Of a stretch of DNA of 64,000 nucleotides, positions 35,525 to 44,632 are shown in pieces. Each line of letters starts with the position of its first letter. Within the stretch, counting starts at the first letter, position 1. The stretch comes from Aeromonas veronii (GTDB lineage: Bacteria; Pseudomonadota; Gammaproteobacteria; Enterobacterales; Aeromonadaceae). The notes below the pieces were generated by a model. That model searched no databases. It was not told the DNA's origin and was given only the letters and a program-made list of their open reading frames with translations. Position numbers and translations under genes: made by a program. Location: NCBI GenBank assembly GCA_041319085.1, contig CP101033.1, positions 2,940,501 to 3,004,500 on the forward strand, in the 5' to 3' direction.

Positions 35525-37489
35525 TCAAGCATAGAAATCAATTCCGGAACCGTTTGTCGATTCCACCAGCAAACTGGGGTTGGAATTGGTGAGTTCCCCG
35601 TCAACCAGACCGTTACCGGACCGAGGCTGACCGCCACTCTGACCCTGCTGACCCTGCCCGCTACTAAAGGTGGGCTGGCCCTGTTGTTGCTGCTGTTGTT
35701 GCGGCTGTTGTTGCGACTGCTGCTGCACCTGCGTCTGACCAAGCTGGATCCCCTGCCCTGCCAACATGTCGCGCAGCCGTGGCATCGTCTGCTCCAGCAT
35801 CTCGCGGGTCTGTCCATGTTGTACCACGAAATGGACGTTGGCCTGGCTGTCGGCTCCAATCTGGATCTGGATCTTCATCTTGCCAAGGCCGAGGGGGTCG
35901 AGCTGAATTTCGGCCTGTTGCAGTTTTTCGGCCAGCATCACGTTGACCTTCTGGTGCAATTCGGCAGGCGCTTCCTGACTGGCCAGTTTCAAATGGGGTA
36001 AATTCTGCGGCTCACGGCGCAGCGTGCCCTCGGCGGCGGGCGCCCGGCTATCGGCCACCAGTGGCTGGGGCTGGCTGTTCTGGCCATGCTGAACAGTCTG
36101 GCTCTGGCTGCTGTCACCGCTTGATGTCGTCGCAACCAAGCTCTTCTCCGCCTCACCGGCCTTCGGTTTTACCTCAAGCGAAACCGCTTTGCGCACCTCG
36201 TCGGTGCCCGTCACTTCCATCTGTTTGATGCCGGCTGAAATGGTCGACAACGGCGCTTGCGGCCCCTGAGATTCAGCCTGTGCCAACACTTGCTGCGGCG
36301 CCACCATCACAGGAGCGGCAGCGCTATCGGTCGGAGCCGTTGCATTTGTCGTCACGCTGCCCTGGGCTGCGGCACTTTCTCCGGCACTCTGCGCCGTCCT
36401 CACGGGCGCCGAACCTTGATTGGCTACTGTGGTAGTGGCTGTTTGCTGGCTGCCCTCGGCGGCACTCTTTTCTGCCCCCTTGCCAGCAGCACCACTGTTC
36501 TCTGCAGTGGTGGCAGTGGTTACGGTGCCCGCCTCAGGTTGCTTGAGCCCCTCGCTGAATGCCTTGAGCGCAGCCCCCTGAGTCGCAGCTTGCGCCGTTT
36601 GCCCCTTGCCGGTCACGACGCTGCTGGCTGCGGAGTCGGATTTGCTGTCGCCAGTTTCTTTTGTTGCGAGTGACTCAGCTGATTTGGCGGTGCTTGCCGA
36701 CTCATCGACCGGCAGCACCTTGGCCAGCAGGGCCATCCGTTCTGCCCCCGTGAGGGGCTTGGTGTGCTTGCCATCCGCGGGGGTTTCGCCCTTGGCAGAG
36801 GCTTTTTCCCCAGACTGCTCATCCGGAGTGGTCGCGGCTTTCTCTCCCTCAGAGGAGAGGGCCGCGGGGGAGAGAACGGCAGAAGAGGCATCGCCCTGCG
36901 CCACCACACGCGCCGCAGAGGGCGATACGGTGGTGTCAGGAGTCGATTGGGCGGTCGTGGCCAACGGCGATTGCGCCCCGGTCTGACCGGCAAGCTGGCG
37001 GGCGATCCTGGCTGCGGCAGGGGCTGGCTCGCTTTCATCAAGCGCAATGCCCTCCTGCACACCCTCTTGCGGCAACGGATTGCCGTCTACCACAGTGGCG
37101 CTCTGTTGGGCCGTCACAGCCAGCTGGGGTGTCACTAGCGAGGTATCGAGCTTGAGGGAGTCTTGCAGACGCAGCAGAAAGTCGGTGGCAGGGACTTCCT
37201 CTACCTTGTTGTCGGCGTCAGGATCCTGCTCCTTGCCGGTCTCCTCTTTGGGAGCGGCGCTCTCGGTCGCCAAAGATTTGGCTGATCGGACATGGTTACC
37301 GCCCTGAGTGGCCTCGGCGGCGCCCTGTTCGCTGTTCCGGGCCTTGGCAATCAGGGTGGCGAAATCACCCTTGCTGTCGCTGCTGGTTCCCCCATCGATA
37401 CTTTTGCTCTCGACGGAACCGCTCAGAGGCGCTTTGTCCAACCCGTTGGCCGGAGCCGAAGGCGTTTGTGTCAACAGTGTCTGCATCAT
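35525..37489 (-). CDS. fliK: Flagellar hook-length control protein FliK
   Basis: FliK measures hook length and switches export specificity. The 654-residue product is long for the family because its N-terminal two-thirds is an Ala/Thr/Ser/Gln-rich low-complexity region with few hydrophobic residues. The recognised C-domain is near residues 540-600 (AEIQLDPLGLGKMKIQIQIG, VHFVVQHGQTREMLEQTMPRL). A Gln-rich tract follows it. I chose the ATG at 37489 (ATGATG); an upstream TTG lacks a ribosome site. A sigma-54-type element overlaps the end of fliJ just before it. Confidence 0.9.
   Translation of the reverse strand: MMQTLLTQTPSAPANGLDKAPLSGSVESKSIDGGTSSDSKGDFATLIAKARNSEQGAAEATQGGNHVRSAKSLATESAAPKEETGKEQDPDADNKVEEVPATDFLLRLQDSLKLDTSLVTPQLAVTAQQSATVVDGNPLPQEGVQEGIALDESEPAPAAARIARQLAGQTGAQSPLATTAQSTPDTTVSPSAARVVAQGDASSAVLSPAALSSEGEKAATTPDEQSGEKASAKGETPADGKHTKPLTGAERMALLAKVLPVDESASTAKSAESLATKETGDSKSDSAASSVVTGKGQTAQAATQGAALKAFSEGLKQPEAGTVTTATTAENSGAAGKGAEKSAAEGSQQTATTTVANQGSAPVRTAQSAGESAAAQGSVTTNATAPTDSAAAPVMVAPQQVLAQAESQGPQAPLSTISAGIKQMEVTGTDEVRKAVSLEVKPKAGEAEKSLVATTSSGDSSQSQTVQHGQNSQPQPLVADSRAPAAEGTLRREPQNLPHLKLASQEAPAELHQKVNVMLAEKLQQAEIQLDPLGLGKMKIQIQIGADSQANVHFVVQHGQTREMLEQTMPRLRDMLAGQGIQLGQTQVQQQSQQQPQQQQQQQGQPTFSSGQGQQGQSGGQPRSGNGLVDGELTNSNPSLLVESTNGSGIDFYA
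35681..35725 (-). repeat. Poly-glutamine tract in fliK
   Basis: About 45 bp of CAG/CAA codons encode a Gln run broken by single Pro and Ser residues, after the folded C-domain of FliK. Such a tract can vary in length by slippage. Confidence 0.8.
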
Positions 37490-37550
37490 GATGGGATCCC
37501 TGAATTCTGGTGGCCCCAAGGAGATGGCCGCCGACAATGTTCAGATCAAA

Positions 37551-37565
37551 GCAAGTTACAGGCCA
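37551..37565 (-). promoter_or_regulatory. Candidate sigma-54 promoter before fliK
   Basis: On the minus strand the element reads CTGGCC then TTGCT, with the exact TGGC-N8-TGC spacing. It overlaps the last codons of fliJ, and transcription would start about 50 nt before the fliK ATG. The -24 half is less perfect than at fliE. Confidence 0.55.
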
Positions 37566-37996
37566 GATTGATGAAAGCGTCGCAACATGGCGTACTCATC
37601 CAGCATCTTCTGCTCCTGACGCTGGGCTTTCTGCTGCTCGCGGCTCGCCTGCTTCTCCAGCAGCAGCTCTACCGCCTTGCGCCGCTGCTGGGCCGCCAGC
37701 CACTCTTCACGGCGCAATTCGAGGGCCTGACGCACCTGCAACACCCCTTCGTACTGCTGGGTCGCCGCCTGTTCGAGCTTGTTGATAAAGGCGTGATACT
37801 GGGTATTTTGCTGGGGCGAAATCCCCTGCAGGCCGCGATCGGTCCACTGTTGGTGATAGATCTGGCGGTACTGGTTGAGGGCATTTTGCTGATCCATGAA
37901 CAACTTGAGATCCTGCTGCGCCTTCACCAGCGCCAGCGCACACTGCTGCTCCGCCTCCACCAGCCGATCGGCCAACAATACCAACCCTTTACTCAT
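37556..37996 (-). CDS. fliJ: Flagellar export chaperone FliJ
   Basis: The 146-residue protein is almost entirely a coiled coil rich in Gln, Leu, Glu and Arg (EAEQQCALALVKAQQDLKLFM; KAVELLLEKQASREQQKAQRQ), the form of FliJ, which links the FliI ATPase to FlhA. It follows fliI by 27 bp. The stop codon falls within the candidate sigma-54 site for fliK. Confidence 0.93.
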   Translation of the reverse strand: MSKGLVLLADRLVEAEQQCALALVKAQQDLKLFMDQQNALNQYRQIYHQQWTDRGLQGISPQQNTQYHAFINKLEQAATQQYEGVLQVRQALELRREEWLAAQQRRKAVELLLEKQASREQQKAQRQEQKMLDEYAMLRRFHQSGL

Positions 37997-38023
37997 CGTC
38001 GACCTCTCTGTTACCGACCGTTA

Positions 38024-39355
38024 TCAGCGCATCAATGGCATCGCCACCATCTGCAAGGCTTGCAGGCCATCATCGTAGTGAATGACCTCACGCATCCCCT
38101 GCTGCAAGAACTGATCCAGATAGGGTTTTTGAATGATGGCGCGGTCGATACGCGGATCGGAGCCCTGACTGTAGGCACCGATGGTAATGAGATCCCGGTT
38201 CTGCTGATAGAGGGAGTAGAACTGCTTGAGGGTGCGCGCCAGATCCATATGTTCCGGCGAGGTCACCATGGGCATGACCCGGCTGATGGACTTCTCGATG
38301 TCGATAGCCGGATAGTGGCCCGCATCGGCCAGCTCGCGCGACAACACTATGTGGCCATCGAGGATCGCCCGCGCCGCATCGGCAATAGGATCTTGCAGGT
38401 CATCCCCCTCGGTCAGGACGGTGAAGAAGGCGGTGATGGAGCCCTGGCCGTCACTGCCGTTGCCCGCCCGCTCCACCAGCGCCGGTAATTTGGCAAATAC
38501 CGAGGGAGGATAGCCCTTGGTCGCTGGCGGCTCGCCCACCGCCAGCGCGATCTCACGCTGGGCCTGGGCATAACGGGTCAGTGAATCCATCAAGAGCAGC
38601 ACATTAAGCCCCTGATCGCGGAAATATTCTGCAATGGCCAGCGCCGTTTCACACCCCTTTAGCCGCATCAGCGGCGAGGCATCGGCGGGAGCCGCTACCA
38701 CCACGGAGCGGGCACGGCCCTCCTCTCCCAGAATGTCTTCAATAAACTCTTTCACTTCCCGGCCCCGTTCACCGATGAGGCCGACCACCACCACATCCGC
38801 CACCGAGCCGCGGGTCATCATGCCCAGCAGCACCGATTTACCGACACCGGAACCGGCAAACAACCCCATCCGCTGGCCCTGACCGACCGTCAGCACGGCG
38901 TTGATGGCGCGCACCCCCACGTCCATCGGCTGATGGATCGGGCGGCGAGAGAGCGGGTTGATGCGGTGCTGGGCAAACTGCACGGTCTGGGAGGAGAGAA
39001 TGGGACCGAGGCCATCGAGTGGCTGGCCGATGCCGTCGATGACTCGACCTAGCAGGTTCATGCCGACCGGAATGCCGTGCTCTTCGGTGATGGGCACCAC
39101 CCGGGCACCGGGGATCACCCCCTTGAGCTGCTCGCTCGGCATCAGATAGAGGCGATCGCCAGAAAAACCGACCACTTCAGCCTCCAGCGTCCCATCAAGG
39201 GTATCGATGCGACAGAGGGCACCGATGGCGGCACGGCAGCCGATGGCTTCGAGGGTCAGCCCCACCACCCGGGTCAATTTGCCGGCAACCGGCGGTTTGG
39301 GGGCGCTGTCGCGTACCTTGTACCCTTGCAACCGGTTCAGTAGCGAGCCGCTCAT
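38024..39355 (-). CDS. fliI: Flagellar export ATPase FliI
   Basis: The 443-residue protein is an F1-beta-like ATPase that powers entry of flagellar export substrates. It shows Walker A ([20 protein letters not shown]), Walker B ([20 protein letters not shown]), the [15 protein letters not shown] segment and [16 protein letters not shown]. It is cytoplasmic and lies between fliH and fliJ, 52 bp beyond fliH. Confidence 0.97.
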   Translation of the reverse strand: MSGSLLNRLQGYKVRDSAPKPPVAGKLTRVVGLTLEAIGCRAAIGALCRIDTLDGTLEAEVVGFSGDRLYLMPSEQLKGVIPGARVVPITEEHGIPVGMNLLGRVIDGIGQPLDGLGPILSSQTVQFAQHRINPLSRRPIHQPMDVGVRAINAVLTVGQGQRMGLFAGSGVGKSVLLGMMTRGSVADVVVVGLIGERGREVKEFIEDILGEEGRARSVVVAAPADASPLMRLKGCETALAIAEYFRDQGLNVLLLMDSLTRYAQAQREIALAVGEPPATKGYPPSVFAKLPALVERAGNGSDGQGSITAFFTVLTEGDDLQDPIADAARAILDGHIVLSRELADAGHYPAIDIEKSISRVMPMVTSPEHMDLARTLKQFYSLYQQNRDLITIGAYSQGSDPRIDRAIIQKPYLDQFLQQGMREVIHYDDGLQALQMVAMPLMR

Positions 39356-39407
39356 CTGGCCTCCTGGAAGCTAAAAAGTGCAGCCGGACGGCAACGTCCG
39401 GCATCAG

Positions 39408-40217
39408 TTATGGGCGTGGATCCTGCGACGCATTGTCCCGCAAGAAGTTGCGCAGCAACTGATCGATGCGCCCGGAGAGGGTCAAATCGATGCTGGAGAG
39501 CTCGGTGGCCAGTTGCAGATCGCCGGGGGAGAGGGTGGGATCGCGCTGCAATCGCCAGTGGCGCTTGGCGCACTCTTCGGCGCCAAATGCCTGTTCGATG
39601 CGTGCGATATCGTCGGGATGCAGCATCAGGGTCACCCCCTGTTCGGCGGCGGGCAGCAAGGCCAACCCCTCTTTAAGAGCCTCCAGCAGAATGCGGGGGG
39701 AAGTCTCTGCTTCGTGACGAATGAGCGCGCGGGCCAGTTGCATCACCAGCGAGACCAGTTGCTGCTCTACCGCCTGATCCAGCTCGTTAAGCGGATTGGC
39801 AAGGCGGGCGGCGAGCCCCTGCCAGTGGGCGATCTCCTGCTCCACCAACTCGCGGCCCATAGCCAGCCCCTCCTCGCGCCCCTGTTCGAGACCGGCGGAG
39901 TGGCCCTGTTGCAATCCTTCCAGCTTGCCCTCTTCCATCCCTTTGGCATAACCGGACTCGCGTCCCTCGGCCATTCCCTCTTCCCAGGCGGCCTGGCGGA
40001 TCGCTTCGAGCTCTTCGGCGGTGATGCTGGGGGTCGGCTCCTGTTCGGGCTCCGGCTCCACCACCTCCTCTTCCTGCTGATACCAGTCAGGGGCCAGGCC
40101 GAGGGCATTGGTGGGCGCCCCCGCCTCTACCTCGACCTCCATCTCGGGCCAGCCCCAGGTCTCAACCCGGGCATCATCGCCCTCGGGGCGCACATAACCA
40201 CGCAGTTTGTTATTCAT
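39408..40217 (-). CDS. fliH: Flagellar export regulator FliH
   Basis: FliH holds FliI inactive and docks it to FliN. The 269-residue protein has an acidic N-terminal part rich in Glu and Pro. The hallmark Gly-containing helix repeat (GMAEGRESGYAKGMEEGKLEG and GLEQGREEGLAMGREL, GxxxG pattern) follows at about residues 95-140. A V-ATPase E-subunit-like C-domain (AARLANPLNELDQAVEQQLVS) ends the protein. It follows fliG by 68 bp. Confidence 0.94.
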   Translation of the reverse strand: MNNKLRGYVRPEGDDARVETWGWPEMEVEVEAGAPTNALGLAPDWYQQEEEVVEPEPEQEPTPSITAEELEAIRQAAWEEGMAEGRESGYAKGMEEGKLEGLQQGHSAGLEQGREEGLAMGRELVEQEIAHWQGLAARLANPLNELDQAVEQQLVSLVMQLARALIRHEAETSPRILLEALKEGLALLPAAEQGVTLMLHPDDIARIEQAFGAEECAKRHWRLQRDPTLSPGDLQLATELSSIDLTLSGRIDQLLRNFLRDNASQDPRP

Positions 40218-40285
40218 GCTTTGCGCGGCTCCTCGCCACAGCCTGATGCGGGCTTGGCATCGCGGTTCTGTTTATGGGCCATGGC

Positions 40286-41344
40286 TTAGAGGAACTCCTC
40301 GCCGCCACCGGCCCCCAGCATGATCTCGCCGGCATCCGCCAGACGACGGGCGATGGAGAGGATCTCCTTCTGGGCCGCTTCCACTTCGGAAACCCGGATC
40401 GGCCCCATCGCCTCCAGATCGTCCGCCAGCATTTCGGCCGCCCGTTTAGACATGTTCTTGAAGATCTTCTCGCGCATCTGATCGTCGGAACCCTTGAGGG
40501 CCCGTTGCAGCAGATCCCCCGGCACTTCCCGCAGCATGGTCTGGATGCCGCGATCGTCCACATCGATGAGGTTTTCGAACACGAACATCAAATCCTGGAT
40601 TTGCTGGCTCATCTCCTCGTCCGAATCACGGATGGAGTCCATCAGCTGGCCTTCGATGTTGGTATCCAGGTAGTTCATGATGTTGGCGGCAGCCTTCAGG
40701 CCACCCATCTTGGCTGCCTGGGCACCGGCCGCACCGGCGAACTGTTTCTCCATGATATCGTTCAGCTCTTGCAACGCAGCCGGTTGCACCTCTTCGAGGT
40801 TGGCGATACGCATCACCAGATCGAGGCGCACCTGCTCCGGGAACTGGCTCAGGATCTCGGCGGATTGCTCCGGATCCAGATAGGAGAGCACGATAGTCTG
40901 GATCTGCGGGTGTTCGTTCTGGATGATGCTGGCCACCTGACGGGCATCCATCCACTTGAGGGAGTCGAGGCCACGGGCACCGGAACCGAGAATGATCTGG
41001 TCCACCAGGTTGCTCGCCTTGTCCTCGCCAAGGGCTGCCACCAGCGCCTTGCGCACGAAGTCTTCGCTGCCGATACCTATGTTGGTGTACTTCTGGATAT
41101 CGTCGATGAATTGACGGTGCACTGCCGCCACCCGATCGTGGCTGAAGTCGGACATGGAGGCCATCGACATACCGAGCCGCTGCACCTGCTTGGGCTCGAG
41201 ATGACGGAAGATTTGGGCGGCATCCTCTTCATTGAGGCTCAGCATCAGCACCGCAGCCATCTCAATCCCCGACATCTGGTCGAGGATCAGGCGCTGACTG
41301 TCGGTGATGTCATTGCCGGTGACTTGATTCTTCTTTTCAGGCAT
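40286..41344 (-). CDS. fliG: Flagellar motor switch protein FliG
   Basis: FliG transmits stator torque to the rotor. The 352-residue protein has the N-terminal FliF-binding domain, the middle EHPQIQTIVLSYLDPEQSAEIL motif that binds FliM, and the C-terminal torque helix with alternating charges (MREKIFKNMSKRAAEMLADD). Its start overlaps fliF by 8 bp. Confidence 0.97.
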   Translation of the reverse strand: MPEKKNQVTGNDITDSQRLILDQMSGIEMAAVLMLSLNEEDAAQIFRHLEPKQVQRLGMSMASMSDFSHDRVAAVHRQFIDDIQKYTNIGIGSEDFVRKALVAALGEDKASNLVDQIILGSGARGLDSLKWMDARQVASIIQNEHPQIQTIVLSYLDPEQSAEILSQFPEQVRLDLVMRIANLEEVQPAALQELNDIMEKQFAGAAGAQAAKMGGLKAAANIMNYLDTNIEGQLMDSIRDSDEEMSQQIQDLMFVFENLIDVDDRGIQTMLREVPGDLLQRALKGSDDQMREKIFKNMSKRAAEMLADDLEAMGPIRVSEVEAAQKEILSIARRLADAGEIMLGAGGGEEFL

Positions 41345-43046
41345 CTTTGTTCGTTACCCATTCTTTAATGACCTGAGCGGCCAGATCCGGCTCGTTCGCC
41401 ACCAGCGCACGGACCGCCTTGAGCAAGTCTTCATCACGATGCAGATCAGGCAGTTTCAGCTGACCATCGCGCAGACCGAATACCGGTTCCGCTTCTGCCT
41501 GTGCCGCCAGCAGACTGAGTTCGTCGTCGCCACCCAGTACGGTGTGGTTGTCGAAGTCCAGCTCTCCTTCCGGTTTGGCATCCGGGTAGAGCAGTCGCTT
41601 GAGCATGGGGCGAACCACGGTGACGATCAAGACGATGATCACCAGTACCGAGGCGGCAATCCGCACCGCACGCCAGAACCAGGGCTGATCATAGATGGGC
41701 AGATCGGCGACGGTTTCCAGCTCGGGTCGGTTGAACGGAATGGCAACCACCTCAAGGGTATCACCACGGGTCACATCAAAGCCAAGGCCACCGCTCAGCA
41801 GACGGCGCAGGGTATCGAGTTCAGGCTGGGTACGGGGCTCGCGGGTCACCTTGCCATCGGCGCCGGGCATCGCCTTGTAATCCACGGCAACCGAGACGGT
41901 CATGCGGCGAATGCCGCCCATCTGGCGACGGGTATGGCTGACGGTGGTATCCAGTTCGAAGTTGCGGGTCGCCTCTTTGCGGGAACGGCCCGAGGCAGCA
42001 GCGCTAGCGCCATCAGCCGTGGCGGCCTGCTCGGGAATGTTGGTGGCGGCGGGTGGCTGGTTGGAGAGGGCACCGGGCACACCACCATTGCTGCCGCTGG
42101 CGCTGTTCTCTTCCATGGTCATTTCGGAGCGCACCGCAGGCAGGTCTGGGTTGTAAGTTTTGCGGGTCAGCTCCTGCTGGGAGAAGTCGAGTGAAAGATC
42201 CACTTCCGCCGTATAGTTGTCGGCACCCAGCACCGGGATCAGGATGGCGTCAATTTTTTGTTTGTACTCCAGCTCCTGCTTCTGCTGCATGGCAAACTCT
42301 TTGCGAGTCTGGGCAGAGAGCGGGTCTTGCGAGCCGGAGTTGAGCAGGCGACCATTCTGGTCGGTCACGGTGACGCGGGTCGGTTCGAGGCCATGAACGG
42401 CAGAGGCGACCATATCGACGATGGAATCCACCTCACCCTGCCCCAGCGCCGTCCCTTTCAGGTTGAGCACCACGGTGGCACTGGGTTTGCGTTCGTTGCG
42501 GGCGAATACGTTGTCTTTGGGGATGGCCAGCAGCACCTGGGCCTTGGCCACATTCTGGAACTGCTCGATGGCGCTCGCCAACTGGCGCTCGCGGCTCAGC
42601 TTGAGACGCTCGCTCTCCATCCGCTGGCTGACGCCAAAACTGGAATCTTTCAGCAGGATATCTTCACCGCCGTTGCTGGCATCGGCGGCATTGGCGAGAC
42701 CGGCACGGGTCAGCGCCAGCTTGATATTGGGGTAGTTCTCGGCACTAACCAGTACGCTTTTGCCCTCCACTTCATAGGGGATCTTCTGCTGATCGAGGAA
42801 GTCGAGGGTCTTCACCAGCTCCTGGGTGGTGTAGGTGCCAAGCGGGCGCATGTCCGGCTCCTTGCCCCACAGCAGGATGAAGACGGCAATGGCCAGACAG
42901 ATGGCAAGCCCCAGGATCAGGGTGATTTGCCGCAGCACATCGGTGTTGGACAAGAAGCCCAGCGCCGAGCTCTTCTGCTCATTTTCATCAAGGGCGGCGG
43001 TGCCCTCATCGTTTATCAGCAGATCGCCGTTTTGGTCAGTAGCCAC
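41337..43046 (-). CDS. fliF: Flagellar MS-ring protein FliF
   Basis: FliF forms the MS ring on which the motor is built. The 569-residue protein has two membrane helices (ITLILGLAICLAIAVFILLW near residue 40; IAASVLVIIVLIVTVV near residue 460). The ring-building YscJ/FliF domain lies between them, and a C-terminal FliG-binding tail follows. The start is a GTG at 43046 with AAGGA 8 nt upstream. Confidence 0.97.
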   Translation of the reverse strand: MATDQNGDLLINDEGTAALDENEQKSSALGFLSNTDVLRQITLILGLAICLAIAVFILLWGKEPDMRPLGTYTTQELVKTLDFLDQQKIPYEVEGKSVLVSAENYPNIKLALTRAGLANAADASNGGEDILLKDSSFGVSQRMESERLKLSRERQLASAIEQFQNVAKAQVLLAIPKDNVFARNERKPSATVVLNLKGTALGQGEVDSIVDMVASAVHGLEPTRVTVTDQNGRLLNSGSQDPLSAQTRKEFAMQQKQELEYKQKIDAILIPVLGADNYTAEVDLSLDFSQQELTRKTYNPDLPAVRSEMTMEENSASGSNGGVPGALSNQPPAATNIPEQAATADGASAAASGRSRKEATRNFELDTTVSHTRRQMGGIRRMTVSVAVDYKAMPGADGKVTREPRTQPELDTLRRLLSGGLGFDVTRGDTLEVVAIPFNRPELETVADLPIYDQPWFWRAVRIAASVLVIIVLIVTVVRPMLKRLLYPDAKPEGELDFDNHTVLGGDDELSLLAAQAEAEPVFGLRDGQLKLPDLHRDEDLLKAVRALVANEPDLAAQVIKEWVTNKDA

Positions 43047-43108
43047 GATTTATGTCCTTGTTGCTGACATGTTCATGATGCTCGGTCGCCATGATGCGTT
43101 GCAATCCT

Positions 43109-43426
43109 TTATACCGGCATGTTCATGATGGTTTTGTAGGCATCGACCATCTTGTTGCGCACCTGTACCGTGGCTTCAAAGGCGATGGACGATTTTTGGC
43201 CCGCGATCATCACCTCGGCCAGATCCACCGACTTGTCGCCCATATCGAAGCGGGTACGCAGATCATTGGCGGCGCCTTGCAGCTCGTTGACGTTGCCGAG
43301 CGCCTGTTGCAGCAGCTGACCAAAGTCGGAAGTCACGGGACGACCGGGCTGTGCCAGCGGCGTTGCGCCTGCTTCGATCTTGAGCGCCTGCATCTCTTGC
43401 ATCAGGCTGCTTGCACTTATTTCCAT
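43109..43426 (-). CDS. fliE: Flagellar hook-basal body complex protein FliE
   Basis: FliE joins the MS ring to the rod. The 105-residue protein has the conserved C-terminus (VDLAEVMIAGQKSSIAFEATVQVRNKMVDAYKTIMNMPV). It is the first gene of the fliEFGHIJ run and lies 30 nt downstream of the predicted start point of a strong sigma-54 promoter. A 62-bp gap separates it from fliF. Confidence 0.96.
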   Translation of the reverse strand: MEISASSLMQEMQALKIEAGATPLAQPGRPVTSDFGQLLQQALGNVNELQGAANDLRTRFDMGDKSVDLAEVMIAGQKSSIAFEATVQVRNKMVDAYKTIMNMPV

Positions 43427-43466
43427 TTTCCATCCCCAGACAAATCATTGACGCTGGCATGCAATA

Positions 43467-43482
43467 AGCAATTAAAGTGCCA
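43467..43482 (-). promoter_or_regulatory. Sigma-54 promoter before fliE
   Basis: On the minus strand the site reads TGGCAC, five bases, TTGCT, a full match to the RpoN -24/-12 consensus. The start point would be near 43456, 30 nt before the fliE ATG. In Vibrio and Aeromonas, such sites need an activator of the FlrA/FlrC type, not present in this window. Confidence 0.85.
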
Positions 43483-43609
43483 ATCAGAAAAACATCATGT
43501 CAGGCAAGGGGTATAGCGGGATCATCAGCAGGATAAAACGCGGAAAATGTGATCGCTCCTGCCGGTTGTTCAACTCGATACTCAACCGACAGGAGATGGC
43601 TCTTCACCC

Positions 43610-44386
43610 TTATTGGGTCAGATCCTTGTCGATCCAATATTTGGAACCAGAGATATTGGCATCGAGCAGCAAGCCCTTCTCGCCAATCTGGTAGATCGCC
43701 ATGCCGCCGTTGTATTTGGCTCTCAGCTCAGCACTCTCCTTGCCTGCCACTACCCCCACTTCGGAGGTGGCCTCCCACCCCTGGGTCACGAAGGCATCAA
43801 ATCTGGCCTTGTCTTCAAACAGGATCACCTGCTGATAGAACTTGCCGCCAATCCCGGCCGCCACCCCCGCGCCAAACATCTTCATATAGGTGTGCTTGCC
43901 AGTTTTGCGATTGACCGCCACTCCGGCGCCCTGATTGGTATGCAGCATCAGGGAGAACTTGCGCGAATCGAACACCGCATAACCATAAGCCTTGTCAAAC
44001 AGCAGCTTGGCTGAGGGCTGCTCGTTGAACAGCCGTACCAGTGCGGTATCTGCCATGGTGTTAAGGGCCAGCCGGGCCTCTGGCACCGTCTTGGGATTCA
44101 ACATCTCATCGAGCTTCTTGTCGGCAACTTTCAACCACTCCTTGCCGGTCGCGATGCTCTTGTCGGTCCAGACCCCGGCGGTGTTGAAAGCATCCTCACC
44201 CCAGGCGGAGATGGAGGCCCAACTCTTCTTGGAAAAATCGCTGACATCCTGCCACACCTCCTTGCCGGTCTCGCTCACCGCCGTCCCGAGATCGGAGGCG
44301 GCGGCCTTGAGCTTGGCCCAGTCGGCATAACAGGGTGAGAACGCCAGACTCAGTGACAAGGCCAGCAACCAGTTACGATTGTTCAT
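43610..44386 (-). CDS. Secreted SYLF/Ysc84-domain protein
   Basis: The 258-residue product begins at the ATG at 44386 (GGGAG 7 nt upstream) with a signal peptide (NRNWLLALSLSLAFSPCYA). A helical middle part, rich in Trp and Lys, follows. The C-terminal part from about residue 125 is a lipid-binding SYLF domain (LLFDKAYGYAVFDSRKFSLML, GAGVAAGIGGKFYQQVILFED, EVGVVAGKESAELRAKYNGGM). SYLF proteins bind phosphoinositides in eukaryotes; bacterial roles are unclear. It stands alone between fliE and pykA, and I cannot link it to either. Confidence 0.85.
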   Translation of the reverse strand: MNNRNWLLALSLSLAFSPCYADWAKLKAAASDLGTAVSETGKEVWQDVSDFSKKSWASISAWGEDAFNTAGVWTDKSIATGKEWLKVADKKLDEMLNPKTVPEARLALNTMADTALVRLFNEQPSAKLLFDKAYGYAVFDSRKFSLMLHTNQGAGVAVNRKTGKHTYMKMFGAGVAAGIGGKFYQQVILFEDKARFDAFVTQGWEATSEVGVVAGKESAELRAKYNGGMAIYQIGEKGLLLDANISGSKYWIDKDLTQ

Positions 44387-44576
44387 CTTTTTGCTCCCAT
44401 TCCGTGTTACCCGTTTACGCCCCATCACCCTAGTTTTAGGTCATGGCCGACATAAACAAGTTTGTCATGCATGTCGTGCGCGGGTCATTCCGCATTATCG
44501 GGACGACGGGCTATTGAGGCAATCATTGAGTCTAGTCTCATTCCACGCTTGGCGATTGATCCTATACGGCAGCTAT

Positions 44577-44609
44577 AAAAAAAGCTGTTCGCCCGTGGCG
44601 AACAGCTTT
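44577..44609 (-). terminator. Intrinsic terminator of pykA
   Basis: On the minus strand, AAAGCTGTTCGCC, loop ACG and GGCGAACAGCTTT form a perfect 13-bp stem that runs into a T-tract, 24 bp beyond the pykA stop. Confidence 0.92.
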
Positions 44610-44632
44610 GATGACAGCACAGGCAGAGGCGC

